NCBI GenBank assembly: GCA_036499825.1
Contig: DASYCZ010000026.1
Coordinates: 806,001 to 870,000, forward strand
Length of the DNA: 64,000 bases
Reading direction: 5' to 3'
Source of the DNA: Paradevosia sp036499825
Lineage (GTDB): Bacteria; Pseudomonadota; Alphaproteobacteria; Rhizobiales; Devosiaceae
Part shown: piece after piece, positions 24,796-33,176 of the stretch
Position numbering within the stretch: position 1 is the stretch's first letter
Layout of the letters: every line of letters starts with the position of its first letter
The notes under the pieces: model-generated
Told to the model about the DNA's origin: nothing
Database searches by the model: none
What the model saw: the letters and a program-made list of their open reading frames with translations, nothing else
Translations under genes and position numbers: made by a program

Positions 24796-25004
24796 ATTGC
24801 CGCCATCGGCAATTCCATCGTTGACGATCATAATCTGAAGTTTCCCATTTCCCGTTGCCCAACCAGGGAACACACCCACAAGCCCCGACTGTGTTGCTCA
24901 GGCGAGATTGGCCTTAGCAGGCGCAATTGGCAAGCTCGGCCTTCGCTCCCTGGCCGGGCAGTACTAGCGCATCGAGAACCACGCGTTGTGACAGCGGAGC
25001 GCAA

Positions 25005-25370
25005 TCATGCCGCCGACCGATCCGTCCGGCGGTTCTCATGAATGGTCGACTGGTTGTCCTCGGCCCAGGTGACAAGCGGCTTCATGGCGGCCGCGAGCGA
25101 CAGGCCAAGGGCAGTGATCTGGTAATCGACGCGCGGCGGGATGGTCGCGAAGGCGTGGCGGGTGATGAGGCCATCCTGTTCGAGGCTGCGAAGCGTCTGC
25201 GTCAGCACGCGGGGCGAGATGCCCTCGACCCGGTTCTTCAGCTCCCCGAAGCGCAGCGTGCCGCTTTCGAGCACCGCCATGACGAGGAAACTCCACTGGT
25301 CGCCGACGCGGTCGAGAACTTCCCGCGTCGCGCAGGTGGGGCAGGCTCGGCGTGCCGGTTCCTTCGCCAT
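25005..25370 (-). CDS. HxlR-family transcriptional regulator
   Basis: 121-residue winged helix: CPTCATREVLDRVGDQWSF, then LRFGELKNRVEGISPRVLTQ with the recognition helix, and RSLEQDGLITRHAF with the wing. It has the cysteine pair near the N-terminus (ACPTCA) used by some HxlR proteins to sense electrophiles or redox change. It is divergent from the NAD(P)-binding oxidoreductase, the usual target arrangement for this family (compare HypR/QorR). The ATG at 25370 follows AAGGAAG. Confidence 0.93.
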   Translation of the reverse strand: MAKEPARRACPTCATREVLDRVGDQWSFLVMAVLESGTLRFGELKNRVEGISPRVLTQTLRSLEQDGLITRHAFATIPPRVDYQITALGLSLAAAMKPLVTWAEDNQSTIHENRRTDRSAA

Positions 25371-25493
25371 GGTAGCTTCCTTTAGTTACCTGCAGCATAG
25401 CTACTATGGTTCAAATCCATACTTGCCAACATCTGCGCGTGTTAGTAGCTGGTCTGCTTCCTAGTACTATTTTGGAACTAAAGGAAGTTGCAA
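25371..25493. promoter_or_regulatory. Shared control region of HxlR regulator and NmrA-like gene
   Basis: The 12-bp sequence AACTAAAGGAAG, which includes the RBS, precedes both divergent genes, so it appears as an inverted repeat about 90 bp apart (near 25376-25387 and 25475-25486). Between them lies an imperfect dyad, ACTATGG-N7-CCATACT at about 25402-25422. Regulators of this family bind such dyads in the shared intergenic DNA. Confidence 0.6.
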
Positions 25494-26393
25494 ATGACCG
25501 AAGCGTTGAACGAAACCCTGCTCGTCACGGGCGCGGGCGGCCAGCTTGGCCGCAAGGCGATCGAGGAATTGCTGGAGCGCGGGGCACGGCATGTGGTGGC
25601 CACCACGCGTGATCCGGCCAGGATCGCCGACCTTGCGGCGCGCGGCGTCGACGTGCGTGAGGCCGATTTCGACCGGCCCGAGACATTGGGGACGGCCTTC
25701 AAGGGCGTGGACCGGATACTGCTGATCAGCACGGATACGCTGCACACCCCCGGCTGGCGGCTTCAGCAGCAGCGCGCGGCGGTGAAGGCGGCGGTCGAGA
25801 GCGATGTGCGCCACGTCGTCTATACGTCCCTGCCCTTCCCGCACCCCACTGCGGAGAGCTCGATTCCCGACGATCACTTCTGGACCGAAGTGGCGCTGAT
25901 GGAGAGCCGGCTCGACTGGACTATGCTGCGCAACAACATGTACCAGGACGCCATCGTCATGTTCGCCAAACAGGCAATCCAGAGTGGGCGCCTCATTACG
26001 GCGACTGGCACGGCGGGCCGATCTTATGTGTCGCGTGACGATTGTGCGCGTACGGCCGCAGGCGCGCTGCTCATCGGCTCGGGCCGGGAAATCCACGACG
26101 TCACGGGACCTGTGGCGCTTACCCAGAATGAACTGGCGGCAGAGCTGAGCGCGCTGGCGGGCAAACTCATCACCCACCAGTCGGTGACGCCGGAAGAACT
26201 GGAGCGGAACGCGCTGGCCGGGGGAATGCCGCCGTTCTGGGCCCGGGTGTTCTACCACTTCGATGTTGATACGGCGCAGGGTTACCATGGAACGGTCACG
26301 CCGGCGGTCGAGCGGTTCTCGGGCCGCAAGCCGATCTCGCCGATCGACTTCCTGCGTGGACAAGGCGAGGAAATCATCCGCATGGCGGCCTAG
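25494..26393 (+). CDS. NAD(P)-binding oxidoreductase, NmrA/QorB-like atypical SDR
   Basis: 299 residues with a Rossmann fold: LLVTGAGGQLGRKAIEELLE is the nucleotide-binding glycine motif, followed by VVATTRDPARIADLAARGV and VREADFDRPETLGTAF. Homologues include QorB quinone reductase and NmrA-type redox sensors. The start at 25494 follows AAAGGAAG; the TTG 6 bp upstream lies within that RBS. It is divergent from an HxlR regulator, so induction by quinones or aldehydes is plausible. The classical YxxxK pair is not obvious, as in the atypical group. Confidence 0.88.
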   Translation: MTEALNETLLVTGAGGQLGRKAIEELLERGARHVVATTRDPARIADLAARGVDVREADFDRPETLGTAFKGVDRILLISTDTLHTPGWRLQQQRAAVKAAVESDVRHVVYTSLPFPHPTAESSIPDDHFWTEVALMESRLDWTMLRNNMYQDAIVMFAKQAIQSGRLITATGTAGRSYVSRDDCARTAAGALLIGSGREIHDVTGPVALTQNELAAELSALAGKLITHQSVTPEELERNALAGGMPPFWARVFYHFDVDTAQGYHGTVTPAVERFSGRKPISPIDFLRGQGEEIIRMAA

Positions 26394-26406
26394 GGGCGGC
26401 GGCCAA

Positions 26407-27519
26407 TCAGCTCAGCCGGTGCCTGAACAGCCAGGCTGCCAAGGGCATGGTTATGGCTGCTATCGCGAGCAGCGGCACGAAGTTGAAGGCCACGTCGCTG
26501 AAGCCTGCCCCTTCCAGATACACGCGGCGCACCAGATCGATGCCGAAGCGCAGCGGATTGACGTAGGTCACGATCTGCAGAACGAGGGGCATGTTGCGGA
26601 CGGGCGTCAGCATGCCCGACAGCAGCATCAGGGGCATGATCAGCATGAAGGTGTAGAGCATCGCCTGCTGCATGTTGAGGGACAGCGCCGATATCGAAAG
26701 TCCGATGCCGACCGAGGCGCCGGTGAAGGTGAGCAACCCAAGGTAAAGGAGCCATACCGACCCGTTCATCGGAATGCGGAACCAGAACAGGATGATGAGG
26801 AAAATGACCGTCGATTGGAACAGGCCCACCAACATCGATGGAATGGCCTTGCCGATGAGGATCTGCAGCGGTGTCAACGGCGTGACCAGAAGCTGATCGA
26901 AGGTCCCCTGCTCTCGCTCCCTGGCGACCGACAGGGCAGCCAGAAGCAGGGTCTGGAGCATGCTCAGCGCCGCAATCAGCGCCGGCATCAGGTTCCAGCG
27001 TGACTCAAGGTTTGGGTTGAACCAGGCCCGACGCACAACCGTGATGATGCCTTTAGACCCCAGGGATTGATTATAGGCCCCGACGACCGCCCCGAAATAT
27101 CCGGCGGCGGAGCCCGCGGTGGACGAATTGCGGCCATCCAGAATGACCTGGACCGGTGCCTCGTTTCCACGAGCGACGAGAGCTTCGAAGTTCGGCGGGA
27201 AGTTGATCACCAGCAAAGCCCGGCCGCTGTCGATCACGCCAGCGATCTGGTCCGATGAACTCAGCGTCGCAATCCTTTCGAACACTCCGGTGCCGTCCAG
27301 TCTGGCGAGCAGTTCACCCGCCGCCGAACCATTGCCCTGCTGCACGACGGCGTAAGGAACGTGGGTCAGGTCATAGGTGGCGCCATAACCGAAGAGCAGC
27401 GCTTGCAGGAAAGCCGGGCCTATCAATATGGCGCGTCCCAATGGATCTTTCAGCAGCGCCTGGATTTCCTTGCGGCATAGCGCAAAGACCTGCAGCAGGT
27501 AACTGATCAAGGCTGCCAT
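26407..27519 (-). CDS. ybhR: ABC-2 type permease (YbhR-like)
   Basis: Inner-membrane subunit of a drug-type ABC exporter, 370 residues. One N-terminal helix (GRAILIGPAFLQALLFGYGA), a large periplasmic domain (about 45-165), then five helices with the ABC-2 signature QGTFDQLLVTPLTPLQILIGK and LMLLSGMLTPVRNMPLVLQ. Last gene of the operon; its ATG follows the TAA of the previous gene with no gap. It converges on the NmrA-like gene with 13 bp between stops. The symbol is by analogy with the E. coli ybhGFSR operon. Confidence 0.9.
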   Translation of the reverse strand: MAALISYLLQVFALCRKEIQALLKDPLGRAILIGPAFLQALLFGYGATYDLTHVPYAVVQQGNGSAAGELLARLDGTGVFERIATLSSSDQIAGVIDSGRALLVINFPPNFEALVARGNEAPVQVILDGRNSSTAGSAAGYFGAVVGAYNQSLGSKGIITVVRRAWFNPNLESRWNLMPALIAALSMLQTLLLAALSVAREREQGTFDQLLVTPLTPLQILIGKAIPSMLVGLFQSTVIFLIILFWFRIPMNGSVWLLYLGLLTFTGASVGIGLSISALSLNMQQAMLYTFMLIMPLMLLSGMLTPVRNMPLVLQIVTYVNPLRFGIDLVRRVYLEGAGFSDVAFNFVPLLAIAAITMPLAAWLFRHRLS

Positions 27520-28647
27520 TTATGCCAACCTCTTGCGAAGCGAGCGTTGCGTGGCCAGCAGCAGCACGGCGAAATACACCGTCAAGATGGCGCAAGCCCG
27601 AATGATCTCCGGCCAATTGTTTCCGGCAAGGAACAACGTCTTGATCACGGTCATGAAATGGGTGGCGGGCAAGACCTGGCTGATCACCTGAACGACGACC
27701 GGAACATTGCGAAGGTCAAACACGAAACCCGACAGCATCATTGCCGGCATGAAGCTGGCCAGCAGGGCAACCTGGCTCGCGACGAACTGGCTGCGCGTCA
27801 CGGCCGAGATGAAAAGCCCCAGCGTCAGGGACACCAGAAGATACAGCAGCGAGGTGATGATGATGATCGCAAGCGAGCCGCGCATCGGCACCTGGAACAA
27901 CCAATAGGCGGCCAACAGGCACATGATCAGATCGATGGCGCCGACGACGAAGTACGGGGCAAGCTTCGATAGGACGAGTTCCATCGGCCGGACCGGCGTG
28001 ACGAACAAGGCTTCCAGCGTCCCCCGCTCCCACTCGCGGGCAACCAGCAATGAAGTGAGAAACGCTCCGATGAGGGTCATGACCAGCACGATCAATCCAG
28101 GAACGAGATACCATGTGCTGTTGCTTGCCTCATTGAACCAGGTGCGTTGCACGATGGTGATTGCCCCGGCGCCCGAGGTCTTGTTGCCGGATCGGTCGGC
28201 GATGCGCTGGAGGGGTACGGCCAGGGATCCGTTGACGAAAGCCTCTATGGAAGATGCCGTGCTGGTATCGGCCCCGTTGAGCAGCAATTGGACCTGGGCG
28301 CCGCCGGTGGCCACACCCACGGTGAAGTCGGCGGGGATGCGCAAGATCGCATCGACTTTGCTGGCCCGCATCAATCGATCCGCCTCGGGCATGTTGAGCA
28401 GCCAGACCGGCGCAACGTATTCGGATCCGCGCAAACCGCTCGTCGCCTCCTGTGCAACCGGGGAGGTGTCCTCCATGACGACCGCCAGCCGCGCGTCCTT
28501 CACATCGAAGGAAAGCCCGTATCCAAACAGAAGGATAAGCGCCACCGGCAGAAGCAGTCCGACGACCAGATTGCTGCGGTCACGCAGCATTTGACGGGTC
28601 TCCTTGCGGGTAAGCGCCACTAACCGCGTTACGAAGCCGCTGTTCAT
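27520..28647 (-). CDS. ybhS: ABC-2 type permease (YbhS-like)
   Basis: 375 residues, homologous to the next gene's product, so the two form the transmembrane heterodimer. N-terminal helix LVVGLLLPVALILLFGYGLS, periplasmic domain about 45-175, then helices with EWERGTLEALFVTPVRPMEL and MMLSGFVFDLRNVPVVVQ. The start overlaps the ATPase stop by 4 bp. Family: YbhS, implicated in E. coli in export of cationic drugs, Na+/Li+ or dyes; the substrate here is unknown. Confidence 0.9.
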   Translation of the reverse strand: MNSGFVTRLVALTRKETRQMLRDRSNLVVGLLLPVALILLFGYGLSFDVKDARLAVVMEDTSPVAQEATSGLRGSEYVAPVWLLNMPEADRLMRASKVDAILRIPADFTVGVATGGAQVQLLLNGADTSTASSIEAFVNGSLAVPLQRIADRSGNKTSGAGAITIVQRTWFNEASNSTWYLVPGLIVLVMTLIGAFLTSLLVAREWERGTLEALFVTPVRPMELVLSKLAPYFVVGAIDLIMCLLAAYWLFQVPMRGSLAIIIITSLLYLLVSLTLGLFISAVTRSQFVASQVALLASFMPAMMLSGFVFDLRNVPVVVQVISQVLPATHFMTVIKTLFLAGNNWPEIIRACAILTVYFAVLLLATQRSLRKRLA

Positions 28648-30413
28648 GCCACCGCCCTCGCCTCACGTTCCGAGCGTTTGTGCTCGACGATGGCGATGAA
28701 GGCCGCATTCATATCGCTGCTGCCGTCATCGCCGGCCTGCCGCCGGACTTGTTCGGGTGTTCCCAGCGCGATCATCTGGCCAGCGTCCTGAATTGCGATG
28801 CGATCGCAATATTCGGCTTCTTCCATGAAATGCGTGGTGACGATGATGGTCACCCCGGCCTGGGAGAGCGCCGTTATGGTGCGCCAAAAGGCACGCCGTC
28901 CCAACGGGTCGATACCGCTGGTCGGCTCATCGAGGAACAGGATGTCGGGTTCATGCAGGAGCCCCGCAGCCATGGCCAGCCGCTGCTTGAAGCCGGCCGG
29001 CAGCTCGCCGCTGGTGGCGGATCCGGCAAGCTCGAACTGCTCAAGGGATTCCGCCACGCGCTCGCGCAGACGTGGACCTCTCAGGCCGTAGGCGCCCCCG
29101 TAGAATTCGAGGTTTTGACGGACCGACAGGTTGCCGTAGAGCGCAAATTTCTGGGACACATAGCCGATGCGCTGACGCGCCTGGGCCCGCGCTGTCCGCA
29201 AGTCCCTGCCGGCAACTTCGAGATGACCGCTGGTGGCGGGGAGCAGACCGCACAGCATGCGGAAAGTCGTGGTCTTGCCGGCCCCGTTCGGGCCGAGGAG
29301 GCCGAAAATCTCCCCTCTGCGGACATCGAACGAGGTACTCGCGACGGCAGTGAAATCGCCGAATTTGCGGACCAGATCCCGCACCACGATGACCGGGGGC
29401 TGATCACCGGCACCGGTGTCACGCGGCTTTATCTCCTTCGCCATTGGCTGGATCGTAACGCCACCGCGATCCGCTTCCTGGCGAAGCAGCATCATGAAGG
29501 CGTCTTCCAGTTCATTCGTTCTCGGCTCATAGACGACGCCGTCCAGCAAGGTAGCAAGATCATCGTCGCTCGCGTCGGCGCTGCGGATAAGGTGAACGTC
29601 TCCACCTTTTGGCACCGCATCGACAATGAGCTCGGGCGCGTCAAGCAATTTGGCCTGGAGCGATCTCGCCGGAACTCCAGCACTCGGACAAGCGGAGAAG
29701 GTGAGGCCAATGGCGCGGTCTCGCAGGTCCAAAGGAGTACCGTGGGCAAGTATCTTGCCCCTATTCATGACGAACACGGTCGAGCATCGCTCCGCTTCGT
29801 CCATATAGGCTGTGCTCAGGATAACGCTCAGGGCATCTGCCTCGACCAGTTGCCGGACGATTTCCCAGAGATCGCGACGCGATAGCGGATCGACGCCTAC
29901 GCTGGGCTCGTCGAGCAGGAGCAGGTCTGGGGAACGAACCAGCGTACAGGCCAGACCCAATTTCTGCTTCATGCCGCCCGACAGCTTTCCCGCCGGCCTG
30001 TTGGTGAATTGCGTCAGATCGGTCATTTCGAGCATGCGCCTGAATCGCGTCTGCCGTTGTTCCAGCGGCACACCGTGCAGGTCTGCGTAGAGGTCCAGGT
30101 TTTCCTGGACGCTGAGGTCCTCATAAAGGCCAAACCGCTGCGGCATGTAGCTGATGCGATCCTGCACCGCCTGCGGTGCTGCCACGACATCAATCCCCAG
30201 AACGTTCAGGGTCCCCGCATCGGGCTCGAGGAGGCCGGCAATCATCCTCAGCAATGTCGTCTTGCCCGCCCCATTAGGGCCCACGAGCGCTGTAAGCTCC
30301 CCTTTCCTGATGCTGAAAGATATGCCATCCACCGCCGCCAGACTGCCGCCCTCTATCGCCGGAAAGGTCTTCAGCAGACCTGCGACAGATACCGGGGCGA
30401 CCAGGTCCGTCAC
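28644..30413 (-). CDS. ybhF: ABC exporter ATPase with two fused nucleotide-binding domains (YbhF-like)
   Basis: 589 residues containing two complete ABC ATPases in tandem. Domain 1 (about 8-245) has Walker A GPNGAGKTTLLRM, signature LSGGMKQKLGLA and Walker B LLLLDEPSVGVDP. Domain 2 (about 335-570) has GPNGAGKTTTFRM, a signature region reading LPAGFKQRLAMA rather than LSGGQ, and ILFLDEPTSGIDP. The degenerate second signature makes one of the two ATP sites non-canonical. Overlaps both neighbours by 4 bp, so the whole operon is translationally coupled. Confidence 0.93.
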   Translation of the reverse strand: MTDLVAPVSVAGLLKTFPAIEGGSLAAVDGISFSIRKGELTALVGPNGAGKTTLLRMIAGLLEPDAGTLNVLGIDVVAAPQAVQDRISYMPQRFGLYEDLSVQENLDLYADLHGVPLEQRQTRFRRMLEMTDLTQFTNRPAGKLSGGMKQKLGLACTLVRSPDLLLLDEPSVGVDPLSRRDLWEIVRQLVEADALSVILSTAYMDEAERCSTVFVMNRGKILAHGTPLDLRDRAIGLTFSACPSAGVPARSLQAKLLDAPELIVDAVPKGGDVHLIRSADASDDDLATLLDGVVYEPRTNELEDAFMMLLRQEADRGGVTIQPMAKEIKPRDTGAGDQPPVIVVRDLVRKFGDFTAVASTSFDVRRGEIFGLLGPNGAGKTTTFRMLCGLLPATSGHLEVAGRDLRTARAQARQRIGYVSQKFALYGNLSVRQNLEFYGGAYGLRGPRLRERVAESLEQFELAGSATSGELPAGFKQRLAMAAGLLHEPDILFLDEPTSGIDPLGRRAFWRTITALSQAGVTIIVTTHFMEEAEYCDRIAIQDAGQMIALGTPEQVRRQAGDDGSSDMNAAFIAIVEHKRSEREARAVA

Positions 30414-31411
30414 GGCGCCGTCTCCAGCGGAATACGTACGGTGACAGGCTGGCCCAGCCTGAGATTGCCGTCGTCATTTCCGACCAGGACACGGACCTCA
30501 TAAACCAGGCTGGTGCGCAGTTCTTCGGTCTGCACGGTCTTTGGGGTAAATTCGGCCACCGAAGAGATGAAGCTGACACTTCCGGCTATGGGTTGGTCCG
30601 GCTGGCTGTCCGTGAAGATGCTGGCAGGCATATTCACCCTCACCCGACCCAGATCGCGTTCGCTAACGAAGAGCCGGATCCATTTCGGGTCGGTCAGGGC
30701 CAACGTAACAACCGGCTGTTGGGGCGTCGCCATGTCGCCCGGCTCCAAAAGGCGGGAGCGGACCACTGCCTTTTGGGGAGAACGAAGCTGGGCCTCGTCG
30801 ATTTGATGCTCCAGCAAAGCGAGCTGGGCTTGAGCCGATGCAAGCTGCGCTTCGGCACCGGCGATTTCCTCGGATCGCGAGCCGGCCTTCGTTAACGCGA
30901 GCGCCGCCTGGATCTCATTAACCTTCTGGTTCGCGACTTCCACGGCCAGTTCGGCGTTCTCAATATCCAGCACACTGACGGAGCTGGCGGAAACCCCAAA
31001 GAGCTGCTGTCGCCGCGTGAGATCGGACTGCGCCGATCGCGCCTGTGCCTGGGCCGACGCCAGTTGACTGCGAACCTGATCGATTTCCTCAGGCCTGGCG
31101 CCGTTGCGCAGTTTGAGGACAATTTGGCGTTGAACCTCTATCTGTGCCTTGGCTTGGGCCACCTGTAGCGCGAGGGCCTGCGTATCGAGCACGCCGATGA
31201 CCTCGTTCGCCTCGACGACATGGCCCTCCTCCGCCCGCAATTCGGTGATCCGCCCGGTTCCGTTGAACGCCAGCGCGATCTGCCGAATATTGACGTTTCC
31301 CTGGAGGACGAGAGTATCGCCGGCAGTGGCGTCGTTCTGACGCGCCCAGAACCACCAGGCAGCGGCAATGACGATGAGCGCGACGACAACGGCGACGACT
31401 GTCTTTTGCAT
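30410..31411 (-). CDS. ybhG: HlyD-family membrane-fusion protein (YbhG-like)
   Basis: Periplasmic adaptor that links the inner-membrane exporter to an outer-membrane channel. 333 residues from the ATG at 31411 (RBS GGGAGCGGAA): an N-terminal membrane anchor (VVAVVVALIVIAAAWWFWA), a biotinyl-lipoyl half (LVLQGNVNIRQI), a long alpha-helical hairpin (about 85-190, rich in Ala/Gln/Glu) and the second lipoyl and beta-barrel part (SPQKAVVRSRLLEPGDM). First gene of the efflux operon. No TetR regulator is adjacent, unlike E. coli. Confidence 0.92.
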   Translation of the reverse strand: MQKTVVAVVVALIVIAAAWWFWARQNDATAGDTLVLQGNVNIRQIALAFNGTGRITELRAEEGHVVEANEVIGVLDTQALALQVAQAKAQIEVQRQIVLKLRNGARPEEIDQVRSQLASAQAQARSAQSDLTRRQQLFGVSASSVSVLDIENAELAVEVANQKVNEIQAALALTKAGSRSEEIAGAEAQLASAQAQLALLEHQIDEAQLRSPQKAVVRSRLLEPGDMATPQQPVVTLALTDPKWIRLFVSERDLGRVRVNMPASIFTDSQPDQPIAGSVSFISSVAEFTPKTVQTEELRTSLVYEVRVLVGNDDGNLRLGQPVTVRIPLETAP

Positions 31412-31651
31412 TTCCGCTCCCCAAGCAAAACTCAAAGAGACATCGAATTGACGAGCTACATTACTTCGCGCCGATAAAATATCCGCCTACATTTTTGAGA
31501 AATTTGGAATGTTTCAGTCCTGCTGAACCCGCACTGCCAAAAGGCCCTGCGGGATGCAGGCGTTTGTTACTGAAGAACGATTGCCTGGCGCGCCTCCATC
31601 GACCACCGCCACGCGGCCGATAGTCAGATGCGGTGAAGATATCCGCCGGTC

Positions 31652-32071
31652 CTAGATCGTGATGACCAGATAGTTGCCATCGACCTGGATATCGAAGGTT
31701 TCGACGCCCTTGATGTCCGGTTCGCGATCGAGCGTTTCGCCGTCCTCGACATTGAGTGGATATTGCCGGACGAGCAGGTCTTTAGGGCGGCAGCGGGACA
31801 GGCCGGTACGGATGTCGAATTCCCAACCATGCCAGGGGCAGCGAATGATCTCACCGGCGCGGCTGTATTCGTACTGCCCGGGTTGGGGCGACTCCACCAG
31901 ACCGATGCGATGACCTTCGCACAGGCTGCCCCCCTGGTGCGGGCAGCGGTTGAAGAGCGCGTAATATTGATCGTCCAGGTGGAAGATGACGATCGGGCGG
32001 CCCTTCACATGGACCAGCAGCCGGCCGCTCGCCGGGAATTCATCGACATTGGCAACGACGTATTTATTCAT
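31652..32071 (-). CDS. Rieske [2Fe-2S] ferredoxin-like protein
   Basis: 139 residues forming a single Rieske domain with cluster ligands CPH and CPWH. They are separated by 32 residues instead of the usual 15-17 because of an insert (GLVESPQPGQYEYSRAGEII). The protein has no signal peptide and no oxygenase domain, so it should act as a soluble electron carrier. The ATG at 32071 overlaps the amidohydrolase stop; an ATG at 32083 is equally possible. It is the last gene of the sugar-ABC operon and has no reductase or oxygenase partner in the window. Confidence 0.88.
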   Translation of the reverse strand: MNKYVVANVDEFPASGRLLVHVKGRPIVIFHLDDQYYALFNRCPHQGGSLCEGHRIGLVESPQPGQYEYSRAGEIIRCPWHGWEFDIRTGLSRCRPKDLLVRQYPLNVEDGETLDREPDIKGVETFDIQVDGNYLVITI

Positions 32072-33176
32072 CGGAGAAGCCATAGACGCGGCGAGCGTTG
32101 TCGATGAAGAAATTCTGCCGCTGCTCCTTACTGAGCTTGACGGGCAGCACCTGGGCCGGATCGTCGAAATCCCAATGCGGATAGTCGGAAGCGTAGAGCA
32201 CCCGATCCCAGCCGATCCAGTCGATGACATCGACGATCTGCTGGCGGTCGGCTGGCTCCTCGATGGGCTGCGAGGTCAGCCAGATATTCTGCCGGATATA
32301 TTCGGAAGGCGGGCGCGGCACATGCGGCAGCTCGGCCCGCGCCTTCTCCCAGATCGCGTCAAGCCGCCAGGCCAGGGATGGCAACCAGGCCAGGCCGCCT
32401 TCGACGAACACCACTTTCAGCCGCGGGAATTTTTCGAACACGCCTTCCAGCACCAGGCTGGCGATGCCAGCGTGACAGCTTTGCGCATGGGACATCATGT
32501 CCTCGATATAATAGGAGGGCCAGCCGCCACCGGTAACTGGCCAGCCGCTGTGGCCGAAAGCATGGACGCCGATGGGTAGCCCTGCTTCCTCGGCCGCCGC
32601 GTAGATCGGCCAGTAACGACGGTGACCCATCGGGTCCGGTGTACGGCTCAGCATGCCGACCTGGGCGAAATCCCGATTGCCGGCGTGACGTTCGATCTCC
32701 GTCACGGACGCGGCGGCGTCCTGATATGGAATAAGGATCGTGGCGCGCAGCCGCTTCTCCCTGGAGGTCCATTCGGCGAGCTGCCACTGGTTCATGGCCG
32801 AGCACATCGCAATACTAAGGTCGATATTTTGTGCCGACTGGGCCTGCCCAAGCGGGATCAGCACCCCGAACTTCACATTGTTCGGATCCAGATGCTGCCT
32901 GGTCATGAAGGCGAGGTCACTGCCCTGCGACCCGCCGCCAGGCGGGAAGGCATCGCGACGCCCCGCATTGGGCTGGGCCTTGGGGTACTGGCTTTCAGTG
33001 GTGAAGCCCACGCGGGGCAATGCACCATAACTCCGCAGGTGTTCCTGCCAGCGCGTGGCGAGGAAGGGGAACACCTCTTTTTCCATGGATTTGGGTGTTG
33101 GATGGATATCGCAATCGGCTATCGCCTGCTGCACGGCGGCGCTGGCAGCGGGGCGCGGCTTCAGTTCGACGTTCAT
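32064..33176 (-). CDS. Amidohydrolase-2 (ACMSD-like, COG2159) enzyme
   Basis: TIM-barrel metal enzyme of 370 residues, relatives of which decarboxylate or hydrolyse aromatic and related acids. Metal-ligand motifs are intact: DCDIHPTPKS near the N-terminus (Asp-x-His), GVHAFGHSGWPVTG in the middle and YASDYPHWDFDDP near the end. No signal peptide. The gene overlaps the second amidohydrolase by 4 bp (ATGA) and the Rieske gene by 8 bp. The substrate cannot be named; linkage to a glycoside hydrolase and sugar importer suggests a sugar-derived or aglycone acid. Confidence 0.88.
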   Translation of the reverse strand: MNVELKPRPAASAAVQQAIADCDIHPTPKSMEKEVFPFLATRWQEHLRSYGALPRVGFTTESQYPKAQPNAGRRDAFPPGGGSQGSDLAFMTRQHLDPNNVKFGVLIPLGQAQSAQNIDLSIAMCSAMNQWQLAEWTSREKRLRATILIPYQDAAASVTEIERHAGNRDFAQVGMLSRTPDPMGHRRYWPIYAAAEEAGLPIGVHAFGHSGWPVTGGGWPSYYIEDMMSHAQSCHAGIASLVLEGVFEKFPRLKVVFVEGGLAWLPSLAWRLDAIWEKARAELPHVPRPPSEYIRQNIWLTSQPIEEPADRQQIVDVIDWIGWDRVLYASDYPHWDFDDPAQVLPVKLSKEQRQNFFIDNARRVYGFSDE

